This document shows positions 17,678 through 27,535 of a stretch of 64,000 nucleotides of DNA, piece after piece. The stretch is from GCA-2717185 sp964474755 (lineage in GTDB: Bacteria; Pseudomonadota; Alphaproteobacteria; UBA8366; GCA-2717185). Location of the stretch: assembly GCA_964474755.1 (NCBI GenBank), contig CAYYUG010000003.1, positions 62,001 to 126,000 on the forward strand. Direction: 5' to 3'. A program made the position numbers and the translations under genes. Within the stretch, counting starts at the first letter, position 1; each line of letters begins with the position of its first letter. Under the pieces are notes generated by a model, which worked only from the letters and a program-made list of their open reading frames with translations, was not told the origin of the DNA and searched no databases.

Positions 17678-18735
17678 TGGGCGCCGTCCGATCGGCACAA
17701 GCCACGCGGTTCAAGCTCGCCGACGACTATGTTGAGATTAATGAGCATTTTCACGAGCAAGGCTGGAGCGATGGTTTGCCTATCATGCCGCCGACTGAAG
17801 ATGCGGTGGTTGCGATGATCGGTGACCACGCTCCCGGCGAAGTTATGGGAATTATGCCACCGGTCGACGGGACAGTGACCGTTGAGAAGGTTGCAGCCAA
17901 CGCTGTCATGGCGGGCTGCCGACCAGAGTATTTCCCGGTGGTCCTAGCCGGTGTCAGGGCGATGTTGTGTGAAGAATACAATGTTGGTAGCGTCTCGACG
18001 ACTACGGGCGGCGCGGCGCCGGTGTTCATCGTAAGCGGCGCCTATGCAGATCAAATCGGTATCAACAGCGGAACGGGATGTTTCGGGTCGGGATTTCGTC
18101 CCAATGCTTCTATTGGACGCGCCTTGCGTTTGGTTATCCGCAATATTGCCGGTGCCATCCCGGGAGAGATGGATAAAGGAACGCAGGCTTGGCCAGGCCG
18201 CTATTCTTTTTGTTTTGCCGAGAATGAGACTGAAAACCCTTGGGATCCATTGAGGGTTAACCGGGGATTTACAAAAGATGACTCGACGATAACTGTGATC
18301 GGTTTGCGCGGCGTTCATTATATCAACGAAGGCGGTCAAGAAACTGGTCTCGGCAATCTAGAGACCATTGCCGGCTCTATGCGGCGGATGGGCTTGGTTA
18401 ATTATCTTCATCAGGTTAATCGAACAGCAATTGGACTTGTCCTAGGACCGGAGCACGCTGATGAAATTGCCAAGGATGGTTACTCTCGGCAGGACGTTCA
18501 AGAGTATCTATTCGAGCACGCCCGAATGCCCATGAAGGATCTGCGCAATCGATCCTATTGGAATTTCAGGGTCTGGCCGGAGGAGTATGACGAGCACGAT
18601 CCGGATTTTATGGTGCCAATCGTATACGCTCCGGAAGATTTCATCATCACCGTCGCCGGCGGTACGGGTCGTCATTCTGCCTGGCTGTCGAGTTGGTATA
18701 TGACGCGAAGTGTGACGGAGCGTATCGACGTATAG
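17677..18735 (+). CDS. Conserved protein partnered with the UGSC selenoprotein
   Basis: A 352-residue soluble protein; I do not recognise a characterised family. Its start overlaps the selenoprotein stop (TAATG), so the two are translationally coupled and probably form one complex or act in sequence. Visible features are an N-terminal Q-G-W-S-D-G-L-P-I-M-P-P motif, a Gly/Thr-rich T-T-T-G-G-A-A-P-V segment near residue 110, G-T-G-C-F-G-S-G with a potentially reactive Cys, and a C-terminal V-A-G-G-T-G-R-H-S. The conserved Cys may react with the selenol of the partner (inference). Confidence 0.65.
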   Translation: MGAVRSAQATRFKLADDYVEINEHFHEQGWSDGLPIMPPTEDAVVAMIGDHAPGEVMGIMPPVDGTVTVEKVAANAVMAGCRPEYFPVVLAGVRAMLCEEYNVGSVSTTTGGAAPVFIVSGAYADQIGINSGTGCFGSGFRPNASIGRALRLVIRNIAGAIPGEMDKGTQAWPGRYSFCFAENETENPWDPLRVNRGFTKDDSTITVIGLRGVHYINEGGQETGLGNLETIAGSMRRMGLVNYLHQVNRTAIGLVLGPEHADEIAKDGYSRQDVQEYLFEHARMPMKDLRNRSYWNFRVWPEEYDEHDPDFMVPIVYAPEDFIITVAGGTGRHSAWLSSWYMTRSVTERIDV

Positions 18736-18812
18736 TCCTGCCTGGTTCACACTGTGTCGGCGGCGAGAAACAGGGCCGTCCGTTACTGGTAGCAAGCAGG
18801 ATTTATTGATTC

Positions 18813-20885
18813 ATGACATGGCGCATTGGTTCCGATATCGGTGGAACATTCACAGATATTGCCTATATCGATGAGAACGGCCTGCTACACACGAGCAAGG
18901 TGCCATCGACGCCGGACCGCTATGGACGCGGCGTTATCGATGGGCTGGAACGATTAGTCTATCAGCAGGAACTCTCATTTGAGACGATGAGTGAGATGGT
19001 ACATGGCTGTACCATCGCGACGAACGCGATCCTGGAGGGTAAAGGCGCTAAGACCGCTTTGGTTACGACGGCGGGTTTTCGTGACGTTTTGGAACTACGT
19101 CGCATTCGCGTCCCTCGTCTCTACGAGCCGCTCTACGTGAAACCGGCGCCGCTTTCACCCCGCAATTTGCGATTTGAAGTTAGGGAACGGCTCGACGGAC
19201 AAGGGTGCGTGGTGACGCCGCTCAACGAAGAGGATGTTTATGCGGTTGCAGAGCGCATTCACGCCGAGGAGGTAGAAGCGGTGTCTGTTTGCTTCCTGCA
19301 CTCCTACGCGAACCCGGAGCATGAACGCCGTGCTGGCGAGATCCTGCGTGAAAGACTGCCAGGATTGTATGTCAGCCTATCCATCGACATTTTGCCGAAA
19401 ATCCGTGAATACGAACGGGTTAGCACGACGGTTATCAATGCCTATGTCGGTCCGACTGTTAGCCGATATGTCAAAGACATGACAGACGACCTGCGTGCTG
19501 CCGACTGCCAGGCTAAGATTACGATGATGCAATCTTCTGGTGGTACGGTCGGGGCGGCGTCGGTGCTGGAAAAGCCGGCGCAAATTGTCGAATGCGGTCC
19601 GGCAGCAGGCGTGGTTGGGGCTGCGTATCTTTGCGAGGCACTGGGGATCGACAGCGCAATTACATTCGACATGGGCGGAACGACTGCAAAGGGTTCATTG
19701 ATCGAGAATGGCGAGCTTATCTATGCCGACAGCTACGAAGTTGGCGCCTCTGTTAGCGCGGCGGGCACGATTGCCGGCGGTGCAGGCTATGCGCTGGAAC
19801 TGCCGGTTATCGACATTTCAGAAGTCGGTGCAGGTGGCGGCTCAATTGTCCGTATTGATCGTGCAGGGTCGATCAAGGTTGGACCGGATAGCGCGGGTGC
19901 TATTCCTGGACCGGCTTGTTATGCGACGGGTGGTATGGAACCGACAATTACCGATGCTAATGTCGTGCTCGGTTATGTCAGTCAGACCGCCCTCGCGGGC
20001 GGGACCGTACCTATTGAAGCTGAACTGTCCCGTAAAGTAGTGGGTGATACGGTCGCGGAGCCGATGGGTTTGCCGTTGCTGGAAGCTGCTTACGGTATCC
20101 ATCTCGTTGCGAACGCGACGATGGTACGGGCGATCAAGGGGGTCACCACCTATCGGGGGCGGGATCCACGAGACTTTTCAATTTTCGCGTTTGGTGGGAA
20201 TGGCGGCGTCCACGGAGCCGGTATCGCTCGTAGTTTGGAGATACGCCGTGTCATTGTGCCACCCGCGGCCGGTGTATTCAGCGCTGTTGGTCTCCTCGTT
20301 GCAAAACAATCAGTCACTCTTTCCTCTGCTTATTCGGGAGCGCTTGGTAGTATCTCTAACGACGGCGCGAACGTATGCTTTGACAGACTGAGACGTGATG
20401 CAGAACGGTTGTTGGAACTTTCGGATCGGACGCCAGTCTATAGGCTCGAAGCGGAAATGCGCTATGTCGGGCAGGCGTTTGAGTTAACTATTCCACTCGA
20501 AGCTGATGGCTTTTCCTGCAGTGTGAAAGCGCAGTTACGGCCGCGCTTTGATGCCGAGCACGAGCGGCGCTTCGGCCATAGTTTCGACGAGACGAATGAT
20601 GTCGAAATTGTTGCCCTGACAGTTCGTGCTACCGACCCGATGAGTCAGTCGCCACAGAAACTCGCAGTGCCGGCCGCGGAGACATCGAGTTTTGAACGTA
20701 ACGCCTATTTTGGGTCAGAATTCGGGGTGATGTCGACACCGGTAATTAGCCGCGGTGTACTTTCGAGCGAACCGCGCAAGGGCCCTTGGGTTATTGAGGA
20801 ATTCGAGGGAACGACCGTGGTGCCTCCGGATGCCTATGTTCATCGCGACGAGGCAGACAATATCGTTATCGACCTGGAGTACTGA
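18813..20885 (+). CDS. hyuA: Hydantoinase/oxoprolinase subunit A (HyuA-like)
   Basis: A 690-residue N-methylhydantoinase A / acetone-carboxylase-beta-type ATPase. The N-terminal phosphate motif is G-S-D-I-G-G-T-F-T-D, and the second ASKHA-type motif is F-D-M-G-G-T-T-A-K near residue 290. The C-terminal domain is also present, so the subunit is complete. With HyuB it would drive ATP-dependent cleavage of a lactam or hydantoin, or carboxylation of a ketone. HyuB follows after two bases. The link with a UGSC selenoprotein upstream is notable; the true substrate is unknown. Confidence 0.87.
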   Translation: MTWRIGSDIGGTFTDIAYIDENGLLHTSKVPSTPDRYGRGVIDGLERLVYQQELSFETMSEMVHGCTIATNAILEGKGAKTALVTTAGFRDVLELRRIRVPRLYEPLYVKPAPLSPRNLRFEVRERLDGQGCVVTPLNEEDVYAVAERIHAEEVEAVSVCFLHSYANPEHERRAGEILRERLPGLYVSLSIDILPKIREYERVSTTVINAYVGPTVSRYVKDMTDDLRAADCQAKITMMQSSGGTVGAASVLEKPAQIVECGPAAGVVGAAYLCEALGIDSAITFDMGGTTAKGSLIENGELIYADSYEVGASVSAAGTIAGGAGYALELPVIDISEVGAGGGSIVRIDRAGSIKVGPDSAGAIPGPACYATGGMEPTITDANVVLGYVSQTALAGGTVPIEAELSRKVVGDTVAEPMGLPLLEAAYGIHLVANATMVRAIKGVTTYRGRDPRDFSIFAFGGNGGVHGAGIARSLEIRRVIVPPAAGVFSAVGLLVAKQSVTLSSAYSGALGSISNDGANVCFDRLRRDAERLLELSDRTPVYRLEAEMRYVGQAFELTIPLEADGFSCSVKAQLRPRFDAEHERRFGHSFDETNDVEIVALTVRATDPMSQSPQKLAVPAAETSSFERNAYFGSEFGVMSTPVISRGVLSSEPRKGPWVIEEFEGTTVVPPDAYVHRDEADNIVIDLEY

Positions 20886-20887
20886 CA

Positions 20888-22630
20888 GTGGACACGCAGA
20901 TGACCCACACACCCTCAACTGATCCCTTTCTGTTGGAAGTGTTGCGCAATGCATTCGATACAATTGCGGAAGAGATTACACTAACGATAATTCGCACCGC
21001 CTATTCACAGATTGTCCGCGACTCGCTCGACTTCTCAACGGCGCTGTGCGACGCGCAGGGGAGGACTTTCGCTCAGGGTGTTTGCACACCGATGCATCTT
21101 GGCAGTTTCCTTGATGCCTTGACCAATATGCTAACTGAGGTTGCCGACGATATCGATCCGGACGACTATTTTATTATGAATGATCCGTACGCTGCAGCTG
21201 GTCAGCATCTACCAGATATTTATGTCGTCAAACCAATATATTTCCGGAATGAATTGAAAGGTTGGTCGACGACGCTAGCGCATCATTCAGACGTCGGCGG
21301 CATCGTGGCTGGCTCAAACGCACTTGGGGCAACCGAAGTGTGGCAGGAGGGTTTCCGAATCCCGGTTCTAAAACTGGTGGACAAGGGCGTGCGGAACGAA
21401 ACTCTTTGGAAGTTGATTGGTTTGAACGTCCGCACGCCAGAACTCGTGTATGGGGATCTTCAAGCGCAGATGGCCGCTTGTGCGACGGGCGCTCGTGGTA
21501 TGGTGGATCTTTACGAGCGCTATGGCGTCGAGACGATTGACCAGGCGATTGAGGATCTCAATGACTATGCGAGGCGTCTCGCGGCTGCGGAGATCTCCGA
21601 TATTCCGAACGGCACCTACAAATTCACTGATCATATCGACGGGATTGGTAACGCGCCGGTACCGATAATCTTGAACGTTGTCGTTTCTGTATATGACCAG
21701 AAGATCGTCATCGATTGGGAAGGCTCCTCGCCGATGGTAGCCGGCGGCGTGAACTCGACATTCCCTTTCACGAAGGCTTGCGCCTACGCTGCGCTGCGCT
21801 CCGTTATGTTGGCGGACATACCTAACTGCCACGGTTTTACAGAAGTTATCGAGGTGCGAGCGCCGGAAGGGACTGTCGTCCGGCCGGTTTCGCCCGGGCC
21901 GACAGGCGCCCGTGGCATTACCGGATATCGCATGATTGATTGCCTTTTTGGTGCATTCGCGCAAGCGGTGCCGGACCGGGTTGCGGCGGACGGTTCCGGT
22001 GGTTCAACCTTACCGACGATCTCTGGTATGAAGGACGGTAAGCCCTTCATTTTTTGCGAGACCGCGATGGGGACCTGGGGTGCGAGCCGGGATAATGATG
22101 GTCAGGAAGGGGTTCCTCACATTGGTGCCAACCAATCCAACGTTCCCATTGAGATGATCGAGACAACTTATCCCATCCGCATCGACCGTTACGGGTTCGT
22201 GGACGATTCTGGCGGGCCAGGGAATAAACGTGGCGGGTTGGCCATTCAGCGCGATTACCGTGTGCTGGCTGACGATGCGTTGCTGAACGTTCGGTCCGAT
22301 AAGCGTGCCTATCCGCCACATGGCCTGTTCGGCGGGTCGAACGGTGCCCCGTCAATGAACTATATCTATAGCGGTAACGAACGGCACGAACTGCCAGTTC
22401 TTTTGAGCGAACCTGTCCCAATGCGGCGTGGTGATATCTTTCGACACACATTGCCGAGCGGCGGGGGATAGGGCGCCGGAATTGTTCGTGTTAGTGAAGC
22501 CGTTCTGCAGGATGTGATCTTGGGTAAGGTTTCGATCGAGGGGGCAAAGAGAGATTACGGAGTTGTGATCACTGATAAATCAGGGCAGTTGTCGATTGAC
22601 CAATCCGAGACCGCGGCTCTGCGCGGCTAA
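20888..22630 (+). pseudogene. hyuB: Hydantoinase/oxoprolinase subunit B (HyuB-like) with in-frame amber codon
   Basis: The frame from GTG 20888 (or ATG 20900) codes 527 residues of a HyuB-type subunit up to TAG at 22469-22471. The same frame continues for 52 more codons to TAA at 22628-22630 and encodes the family's conserved tail (S-E-A-V-L-Q-D-V, R-D-Y-G-V-V-I). The amber sits in the S-G-G-G-x-G motif, where relatives have an aromatic residue; TAT/TAC (Tyr) and TGG (Trp) are one base away. The whole frame is about the family's normal length. It is a recent nonsense mutation, a sequencing or assembly error, or readthrough. Most of the protein would still be made. Confidence 0.7.
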
Positions 22631-22742
22631 TCCGGTGGGCAAGCTTTCATCTTCGGGGGCCATCGCATAAGTTCCGCGCCGAGAGATATCTGCTGGTACG
22701 TTCTCGTGCCACTGAGAAAATAAGTCATAGGGAGATTGAGAT

Positions 22743-23528
22743 ATGGAATGCAGGATGGATGGCCGGGTCGCGATTATTACCGGTGGAAGTCTCGGACTTG
22801 GCCGTGCGATGGCTTTGGAATTCGCGCGGTCCGGCGCGAAAGTCGCTATGGTTGCGCGCCGTGCCGAAGTGCTCGAGGAAGCCAAGGCGGAAATCCTTGC
22901 AGCCGCGCCAGGTGTGCTGGTCAATGGCTATCCCTGTGATATGTGTGATGCGAGCGCTATCAATGCGATGCATGCTTCAGTCGTTGCCGATCTCGGAGAT
23001 GTCAGTATCGTCGTTAATAATGCCGGTACCTCGAGGGCCATGCCCTTCATGGACATCACCGATGAGCTCTGGAATGAAGATCTTGAGCTTAAATTGATGG
23101 GTGCGGTACGTCTGATCCGCTTAACATTTCCGGGAATGAAAGAGCGAAAATGGGGCCGTATCATTAATGTGCTGAACACTGGTGCCAAAGCGCCACGTGC
23201 GAGTGGCGCGCCGACAGCGGTGTCGCGGGCGGCTGGCATGGCGCTTACCAAAGCCTTGGCAGGCGAGGGCGCTCCGCACAACGTGCTAGTCAATGGTCTT
23301 CTGGTTGGCCTCATCGAAAGCGATCAGCACTATCAAAAGCATTTGAAATCTGGGTCTAACGAGTCGCTGGAAGAATTTTACGATAAGATGGGCAAGACCG
23401 TGCCTATGGGCCGAGTTGGGAAGGCCGAGGAATTCGCGAATATGGCATGCTTCCTGGCCTCTGATGCAGGTTCCTACGTTACCGGTACGGCGATCAATGT
23501 GGATGGTAACCGCACACCGGTCGTATAG
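22743..23528 (+). CDS. SDR-family protein with altered catalytic tetrad
   Basis: A 261-residue Rossmann-fold short-chain dehydrogenase/reductase. The cofactor motif T-G-G-S-L-G-L-G and N-N-A-G are normal. At the catalytic Y-x-x-x-K position it reads T-A-V-S-R (T for Tyr, R for Lys), within A-P-T-A-V-S-R-A-A-G-M. The protein therefore belongs to an atypical SDR branch and may be non-catalytic or use other residues. GGGAG precedes the ATG. It lies in the hydantoinase operon, ten bases before the amidohydrolase. Confidence 0.8.
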   Translation: MECRMDGRVAIITGGSLGLGRAMALEFARSGAKVAMVARRAEVLEEAKAEILAAAPGVLVNGYPCDMCDASAINAMHASVVADLGDVSIVVNNAGTSRAMPFMDITDELWNEDLELKLMGAVRLIRLTFPGMKERKWGRIINVLNTGAKAPRASGAPTAVSRAAGMALTKALAGEGAPHNVLVNGLLVGLIESDQHYQKHLKSGSNESLEEFYDKMGKTVPMGRVGKAEEFANMACFLASDAGSYVTGTAINVDGNRTPVV

Positions 23529-23537
23529 TGGCCCAGT

Positions 23538-24037
23538 ATGGCCACTAACGACGCATGGTTAGCACAGGTCGAGGAAGTGGCCCTCGACCCAACACTGCCG
23601 ATTATCGACACGCATCACCATCTCTGGGACCATCGCGATGGACGCGTCGAACGGCGCTACCTGATGGACGAACTTCAGCGAGACTTGCAGACCGGTCATA
23701 ACATCGTTGCGACTATTTTTATCGAATGTCGCGCTATGTACCGTGGCAGTGGCTCGGAACTGATGAAACCGGTCGGCGAAGTTGAGTTTGTAAATGGCAT
23801 CGCCGCGATGGCGGCCTCTGGACTGTATGGAAACACCAGGGTTGCGGCGGGGATTATGGGTTTTGCTGAGCTGCAGGACGGTGACCGGGTCAAATCAGTT
23901 CTTGAAGCCCAAATTGCCGCCGCTCCGGATCGGTTCCGCGGCATTCGCCGAACAGGGGCTTGGGATCCAGATCCAAGGGTCACGCGCGCCAAAACACCAG
24001 GCTTGTTCCTCGACCGGAAATTTAGGGAAGGTTTCGC
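23538..24037 (+). CDS. Amidohydrolase (PDC lactonase-like), cut by assembly gap
   Basis: The N-terminal 166 residues of an amidohydrolase-2 TIM-barrel enzyme. I-I-D-T-H-H-H-L-W-D is the H-x-H metal site typical of 2-pyrone-4,6-dicarboxylate lactonase-like hydrolases, and V-A-A-G-I-M-G-F and F-R-G-I-R-R are further family blocks. The C-terminus is missing at the run of N starting at 24038. Ten bases after the SDR, so likely the last known gene of the selenoprotein-hydantoinase operon. Relatives open lactone or cyclic amide rings. Confidence 0.8.
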
Positions 24038-24137
24038 NNNNNNNNNNNNNNNNNNNNNNNNNNNNNNNNNNNNNNNNNNNNNNNNNNNNNNNNNNNNNNN
24101 NNNNNNNNNNNNNNNNNNNNNNNNNNNNNNNNNNNNN
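24038..24137. other. Assembly gap (100 N)
   Basis: Placeholder gap joining two contigs. It truncates the amidohydrolase from the left and an alpha/beta hydrolase from the right, so neighbours on either side need not be adjacent at this distance in the genome. Confidence 0.95.
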
Positions 24138-24580
24138 GGAAGCCCAAACATGGTGCCCATGGAAACCCCCCAATAGCCAATTTTTTCTGCATCAACTTGG
24201 TCAAGCGTCAACAGAGCGTCCAGAACGGTTTTCCAATCGGCGATCATGTCTCCGACTGGGTCTGTGCGCTGCCACATTGAGGCATATTTTGGGTCGGTCG
24301 CATTGGTGACAGGTCCTCGGTCGCCATGCACCGGACCGTCAATCGCCGCAGCGTTCCAGCCGCATACCTCGCAGAACATCTGACTGAGCATGACCATACG
24401 CTCATTTCGCTTGTGGCCACTGCCGCCATGGCCGAGAAGTACCAGCGGTGCAGGCCTTGTGATTTGGCTGGATTTCCAAATGATGCCCGGGATAGCTCCG
24501 CCAGCGCGTGCGACCGTAAAGCTCCTCTCGACCATTCCTTCGACATGAATACTGTTACCGTTCCATTTAATTGCCATCAT
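24138..24580 (-). CDS. Alpha/beta hydrolase (dienelactone hydrolase-like), 3' end in gap
   Basis: The N-terminal 147 residues of a serine alpha/beta hydrolase. L-L-G-H-G-G-S-G-H forms the oxyanion region and G-V-S-M-G is the nucleophile elbow just before the gap, so the acid and His of the triad are lost in the Ns. No signal peptide. Start is the first of two consecutive ATG codons. About 215 bases separate it from the next hydrolase gene. Confidence 0.75.
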
Positions 24581-24795
24581 TAATTTCTTTCTACGCTGGC
24601 TCAGTTTGTGTCGGTACTCGCCTGTCAGGAGTCCGTAAGGAGTAGTTAATACTGCAATCTTTGATAGAGGGTATTACGGCTATTTAAGCAGAATGGTGCT
24701 TCTGGTTCTTCGGCGTTTATCATTCGTACGCTGATGTAGCCAAACTTTATGATTGGCTACCAGGACAGTATTGTCGTTTCATGTATCGTAGCTTT

Positions 24796-25752
24796 TTAGC
24801 GCGAAGGATTCAGAGCTCCCTGGCTCACCAACCAATCCCGGGCCAGGCGGACAGTGTTCTCGATAATCTCTGGCCGTTTGCCGTCTATATGTGCACCTTC
24901 GACGTTAAGAATTGTCTTTGGCTCGGGAAGTAAGGCCTGCAGGCGGGCTACACTTTCTGCCGGCAAACGTTCATCGTTCTTGCCATTTATGACGAGAAAG
25001 GGACCAGAAATCTTTGATAGGTGGGCCTCCGGTTCCAGCGGCTTCAATAACAGCCAGACAGCCCAGGCTGCGATTTCACGCAACCATGAAGGTGTGATTC
25101 TTAAATTCGCGGCTGCAAGAGCCTGTATGTCAACGCCGCCATAGGCGATGACCGAAGGGCCGTCTGTTTGCCCTGTTGCCGAAGCACGGCGACGGATCAC
25201 CGGCAGTGCGATTGCGCCCAGGCTTATGCCTGCAAGGCTCATGCGGCTCGTATCCGCCCAGGGTTGTCTTCGGACCCAGGCCATCAATCCAGCAACTTCG
25301 TTGGGTATGCGGTAGGCAACATTCTGCGCTATCAGTGCGCGACTGAAGAAGTTGGCTTCCTTCCATTCCTTGCTGTCATATGGATAGTCGTAAGAAATGA
25401 TGACATTAGGTCCGGGTTCCGGTATGCGCTCTAGATTATGATGAGCGCTGCGAAAACCAGATATGACAATCAATATTGGAAGCTTTTTTTCCGTTTCATT
25501 AACAAAATGATCTTTGGGAAGGCTTACGGAGAAGGTGAGTTGCCGATTTTCGGGATCGATGAGTCGAACGTCTAGGATTTCTCGTTTGCGTTCCGCGTCC
25601 ATTGTAATTTCGGCTGTGGTTTGCCGGTAAAGAGGCAGGGGATCGCGGAATTGCGCTCCCGGACGCAAGATGGAAAGCCATAGAGCACCAGCGATCGTCG
25701 TAAGCAGGGCGCCGCTCAGAAAAAGGATTGTGAAGCCTTTGATCAATCGCAT
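24796..25752 (-). CDS. Membrane-anchored or exported alpha/beta hydrolase
   Basis: A 318-residue hydrolase with an N-terminal hydrophobic segment (residues 6-28, after M-R-L-I-K) that is a signal anchor or uncleaved signal peptide, placing the domain in the periplasm. The nucleophile elbow is A-G-I-S-L-G, a candidate acid lies in N-G-K-N-D-E-R, and the His in E-G-A-H-I-D. Divergent from trmJ with 44 bases between starts, so the two share a promoter region. Probably an esterase; substrate unknown. Confidence 0.75.
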   Translation of the reverse strand: MRLIKGFTILFLSGALLTTIAGALWLSILRPGAQFRDPLPLYRQTTAEITMDAERKREILDVRLIDPENRQLTFSVSLPKDHFVNETEKKLPILIVISGFRSAHHNLERIPEPGPNVIISYDYPYDSKEWKEANFFSRALIAQNVAYRIPNEVAGLMAWVRRQPWADTSRMSLAGISLGAIALPVIRRRASATGQTDGPSVIAYGGVDIQALAAANLRITPSWLREIAAWAVWLLLKPLEPEAHLSKISGPFLVINGKNDERLPAESVARLQALLPEPKTILNVEGAHIDGKRPEIIENTVRLARDWLVSQGALNPSR

Positions 25753-25796
25753 TGTGCGGGACTATACCAGTGATCCAAATTTTAGGGAGTGGTTTC

Positions 25797-26564
25797 ATGG
25801 CTGGAACCGATAAATCACGGACTGCATCGATCAGCAAGGGACCGGTGATAATCCTGGTCGAACCGCAGATGGGCGAGAATATCGGTATGGCGGCGCGCGC
25901 GATGCTGAATGCCCAACTTGGTGATCTACGTTTGGTTTGTCCGCGGGACGGCTGGCCAAATTCAAAATCCCGCATCGCAGCGTCCGGCGCGGATTCGGTG
26001 ATTAATGATGCACAGGTGTTTGAGAGTACAGCCGAAGCGGTCGCAGATCTGACGCGTGTTTACGCGGCAACAGCACGGCCTCGAGACATGATTAAACCGG
26101 TCCTGACACCTAACAGTGGAGCGCGGGATATGCGTCGGGCGATTGCGGGAGGGGAAAAGATAGGAGTTCTATTCGGCGGCGAGCGGGCCGGTCTCGACAA
26201 CAACGATATAGCTTTAGCCGACACTGTCTTGCAGGCCCCTCTTAACCCTGGCTTCAGTTCGCTCAACCTTGGCCACGCGGTGTTAATCATAAGCTATGAA
26301 TGGTACCAGTCGGTAGATGAAACGCCGGCTTTGCAATTGCCCGAAGGTCGAACCAGAACGGCTACCAAGGGTGAATTAGTAAATTTTTTCGAACGACTTG
26401 AAACCGCTCTTGACGCTTGTGGCTTCCTGCACGTTGTAGAAAAAAGACCGATTATGTTGCGAAACATCCGCAATATATTCCAGCGTGCGAACCTCATGGA
26501 GCAAGAGGTTCGCACTTTGCACGGAATTGTATCCTGCCTGACGCGGTCGGATGCCGGTCGCTAG
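25797..26564 (+). CDS. trmJ: tRNA (cytidine/uridine-2'-O)-methyltransferase TrmJ
   Basis: A 255-residue SPOUT (SpoU/TrmH group) RNA methyltransferase. V-E-P-Q-M-G-E-N-I-G-M-A-A-R-A, V-L-F-G-G-E-R-A-G-L and S-L-N-L-G-H-A-V are the three SpoU motifs, and the C-terminal M-L-R-N-I-R-N-I-F-Q-R block is typical of TrmJ. It 2'-O-methylates position 32 of several tRNAs using SAM. ATG 25797 has AGGGAG seven bases upstream and replaces a longer frame beginning at 25752. It lies upstream of rpsD. Confidence 0.92.
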   Translation: MAGTDKSRTASISKGPVIILVEPQMGENIGMAARAMLNAQLGDLRLVCPRDGWPNSKSRIAASGADSVINDAQVFESTAEAVADLTRVYAATARPRDMIKPVLTPNSGARDMRRAIAGGEKIGVLFGGERAGLDNNDIALADTVLQAPLNPGFSSLNLGHAVLIISYEWYQSVDETPALQLPEGRTRTATKGELVNFFERLETALDACGFLHVVEKRPIMLRNIRNIFQRANLMEQEVRTLHGIVSCLTRSDAGR

Positions 26565-26903
26565 AGATAGGAAAAGATTTGCTGTTAGATTTGAAAAACC
26601 GATTTAAAGGAATAGAAATTTGGATCAACGCTATCGGTTCATCTTGCTTCGATGCTTCCGCATTTATTCTGGTGCGGGCGCTTATGCGAGCATTGGTTCC
26701 GTTAAACCCGAAACATTCGTCGGATATGCATAAAAGTCGTTCAGCTGTTCATAATTCTTGACCTTCTTGCTGGGGACGTCGTTTGACAACCCATCGCGAA
26801 CCCATATACTCCCGCCCGCTTCCGGGCACGTGGGCCGTGGCCCCATCCGTTCAGGATTGACCGGGACAACAACAACACCGACCAACGAGCGGGATATAGT
26901 GAA
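26565..26903 (+). other. trmJ-rpsD intergenic region and rpsD leader
   Basis: No gene seen. It contains the rpsD promoter at 26783-26810. The leader of about 85 bases contains a GCCCG-CTTC-CGGGC hairpin at 26814-26827 and a GGGCC/GGCCC inverted repeat near 26832-26843. S4 autoregulates its mRNA in other bacteria, so these structures could matter, but no known leader motif was matched. Confidence 0.5.
26783..26810 (+). promoter_or_regulatory. Sigma-70-type promoter of rpsD
   Basis: A perfect -35 TTGACA (26783-26788) is followed after 16 bases by TATACT (26805-26810), one base off the -10 consensus TATAAT. It is the strongest promoter-like sequence noticed in the window and fits a highly expressed ribosomal protein gene. 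Confidence 0.75.
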
Positions 26904-27518
26904 ATGTCGAAACGTGTGAGTTCGAAGTACAAGATCGATCGGCGCCTCGGAGTGAACTTATGGGGAAGGCCGAAAAGCCCTATCAACAATCGTGACTACG
27001 GACCCGGTGAGCACGGTCAGCGTCGCCGCAAGCCGTCGGATTTTGGCACCCAATTGATGGCCAAGCAGAAACTAAAGGGCTATTACGGAAATATTGGTGA
27101 AAAGAAGTTCCGCCGTTATTACGAAGAGGCTGTTCGCCGTCGTGGTGACACCGGTGAGAATCTGATTGAAGTGCTAGAGCGGCGTCTTGACGCGGTGGTT
27201 TACCGAGCAAAGTTCGTACCAACCGTTTTTGCAGCCCGGCAGTTTGTTAATCATGGCCATATTTTGGTCAACGGAAAGCGGGTTAATATCCCTTCATACC
27301 AAGTTAAAGATGAGGATGTAGTTGAAGTTCGACAGAAGAGCCGAGAGTTGCCGCTGGTACTGGAGGCGATGGGCTCGGTGGAACGCGAACTACCTGACTA
27401 CATTTTGGTGGATTACAGTAAGATGAGTGCAACCTTCATGCGCGCGCCGGGACTGGCCGATGTGCCCTATCCGGTGCAGATGGAACCCAATTTGGTGATT
27501 GAATTTTATTCGCGCTAG
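26904..27518 (+). CDS. rpsD: 30S ribosomal protein S4
   Basis: Full-length S4 of 204 residues. It has the N-terminal S4 domain (Y-K-I-D-R-R-L-G, R-R-K-P-S-D-F-G) and the S4 RNA-binding fold with R-Q-F-V-N-H-G-H-I-L-V-N-G. It binds 16S rRNA early in 30S assembly. Monocistronic: strong promoter before it and a strong terminator after it. A reliable phylogenetic marker for assigning the scaffold; the sequence looks alphaproteobacterial. Confidence 0.97.
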   Translation: MSKRVSSKYKIDRRLGVNLWGRPKSPINNRDYGPGEHGQRRRKPSDFGTQLMAKQKLKGYYGNIGEKKFRRYYEEAVRRRGDTGENLIEVLERRLDAVVYRAKFVPTVFAARQFVNHGHILVNGKRVNIPSYQVKDEDVVEVRQKSRELPLVLEAMGSVERELPDYILVDYSKMSATFMRAPGLADVPYPVQMEPNLVIEFYSR

Positions 27519-27535
27519 TTATTAGACGGATACAG

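Noticed and set aside
22469..22471. Pyrrolysine at the HyuB amber codon
   Set aside because: The position is normally aromatic, one base from Tyr or Trp codons, and pyrrolysine machinery is not expected in this lineage; mutation or error is simpler.
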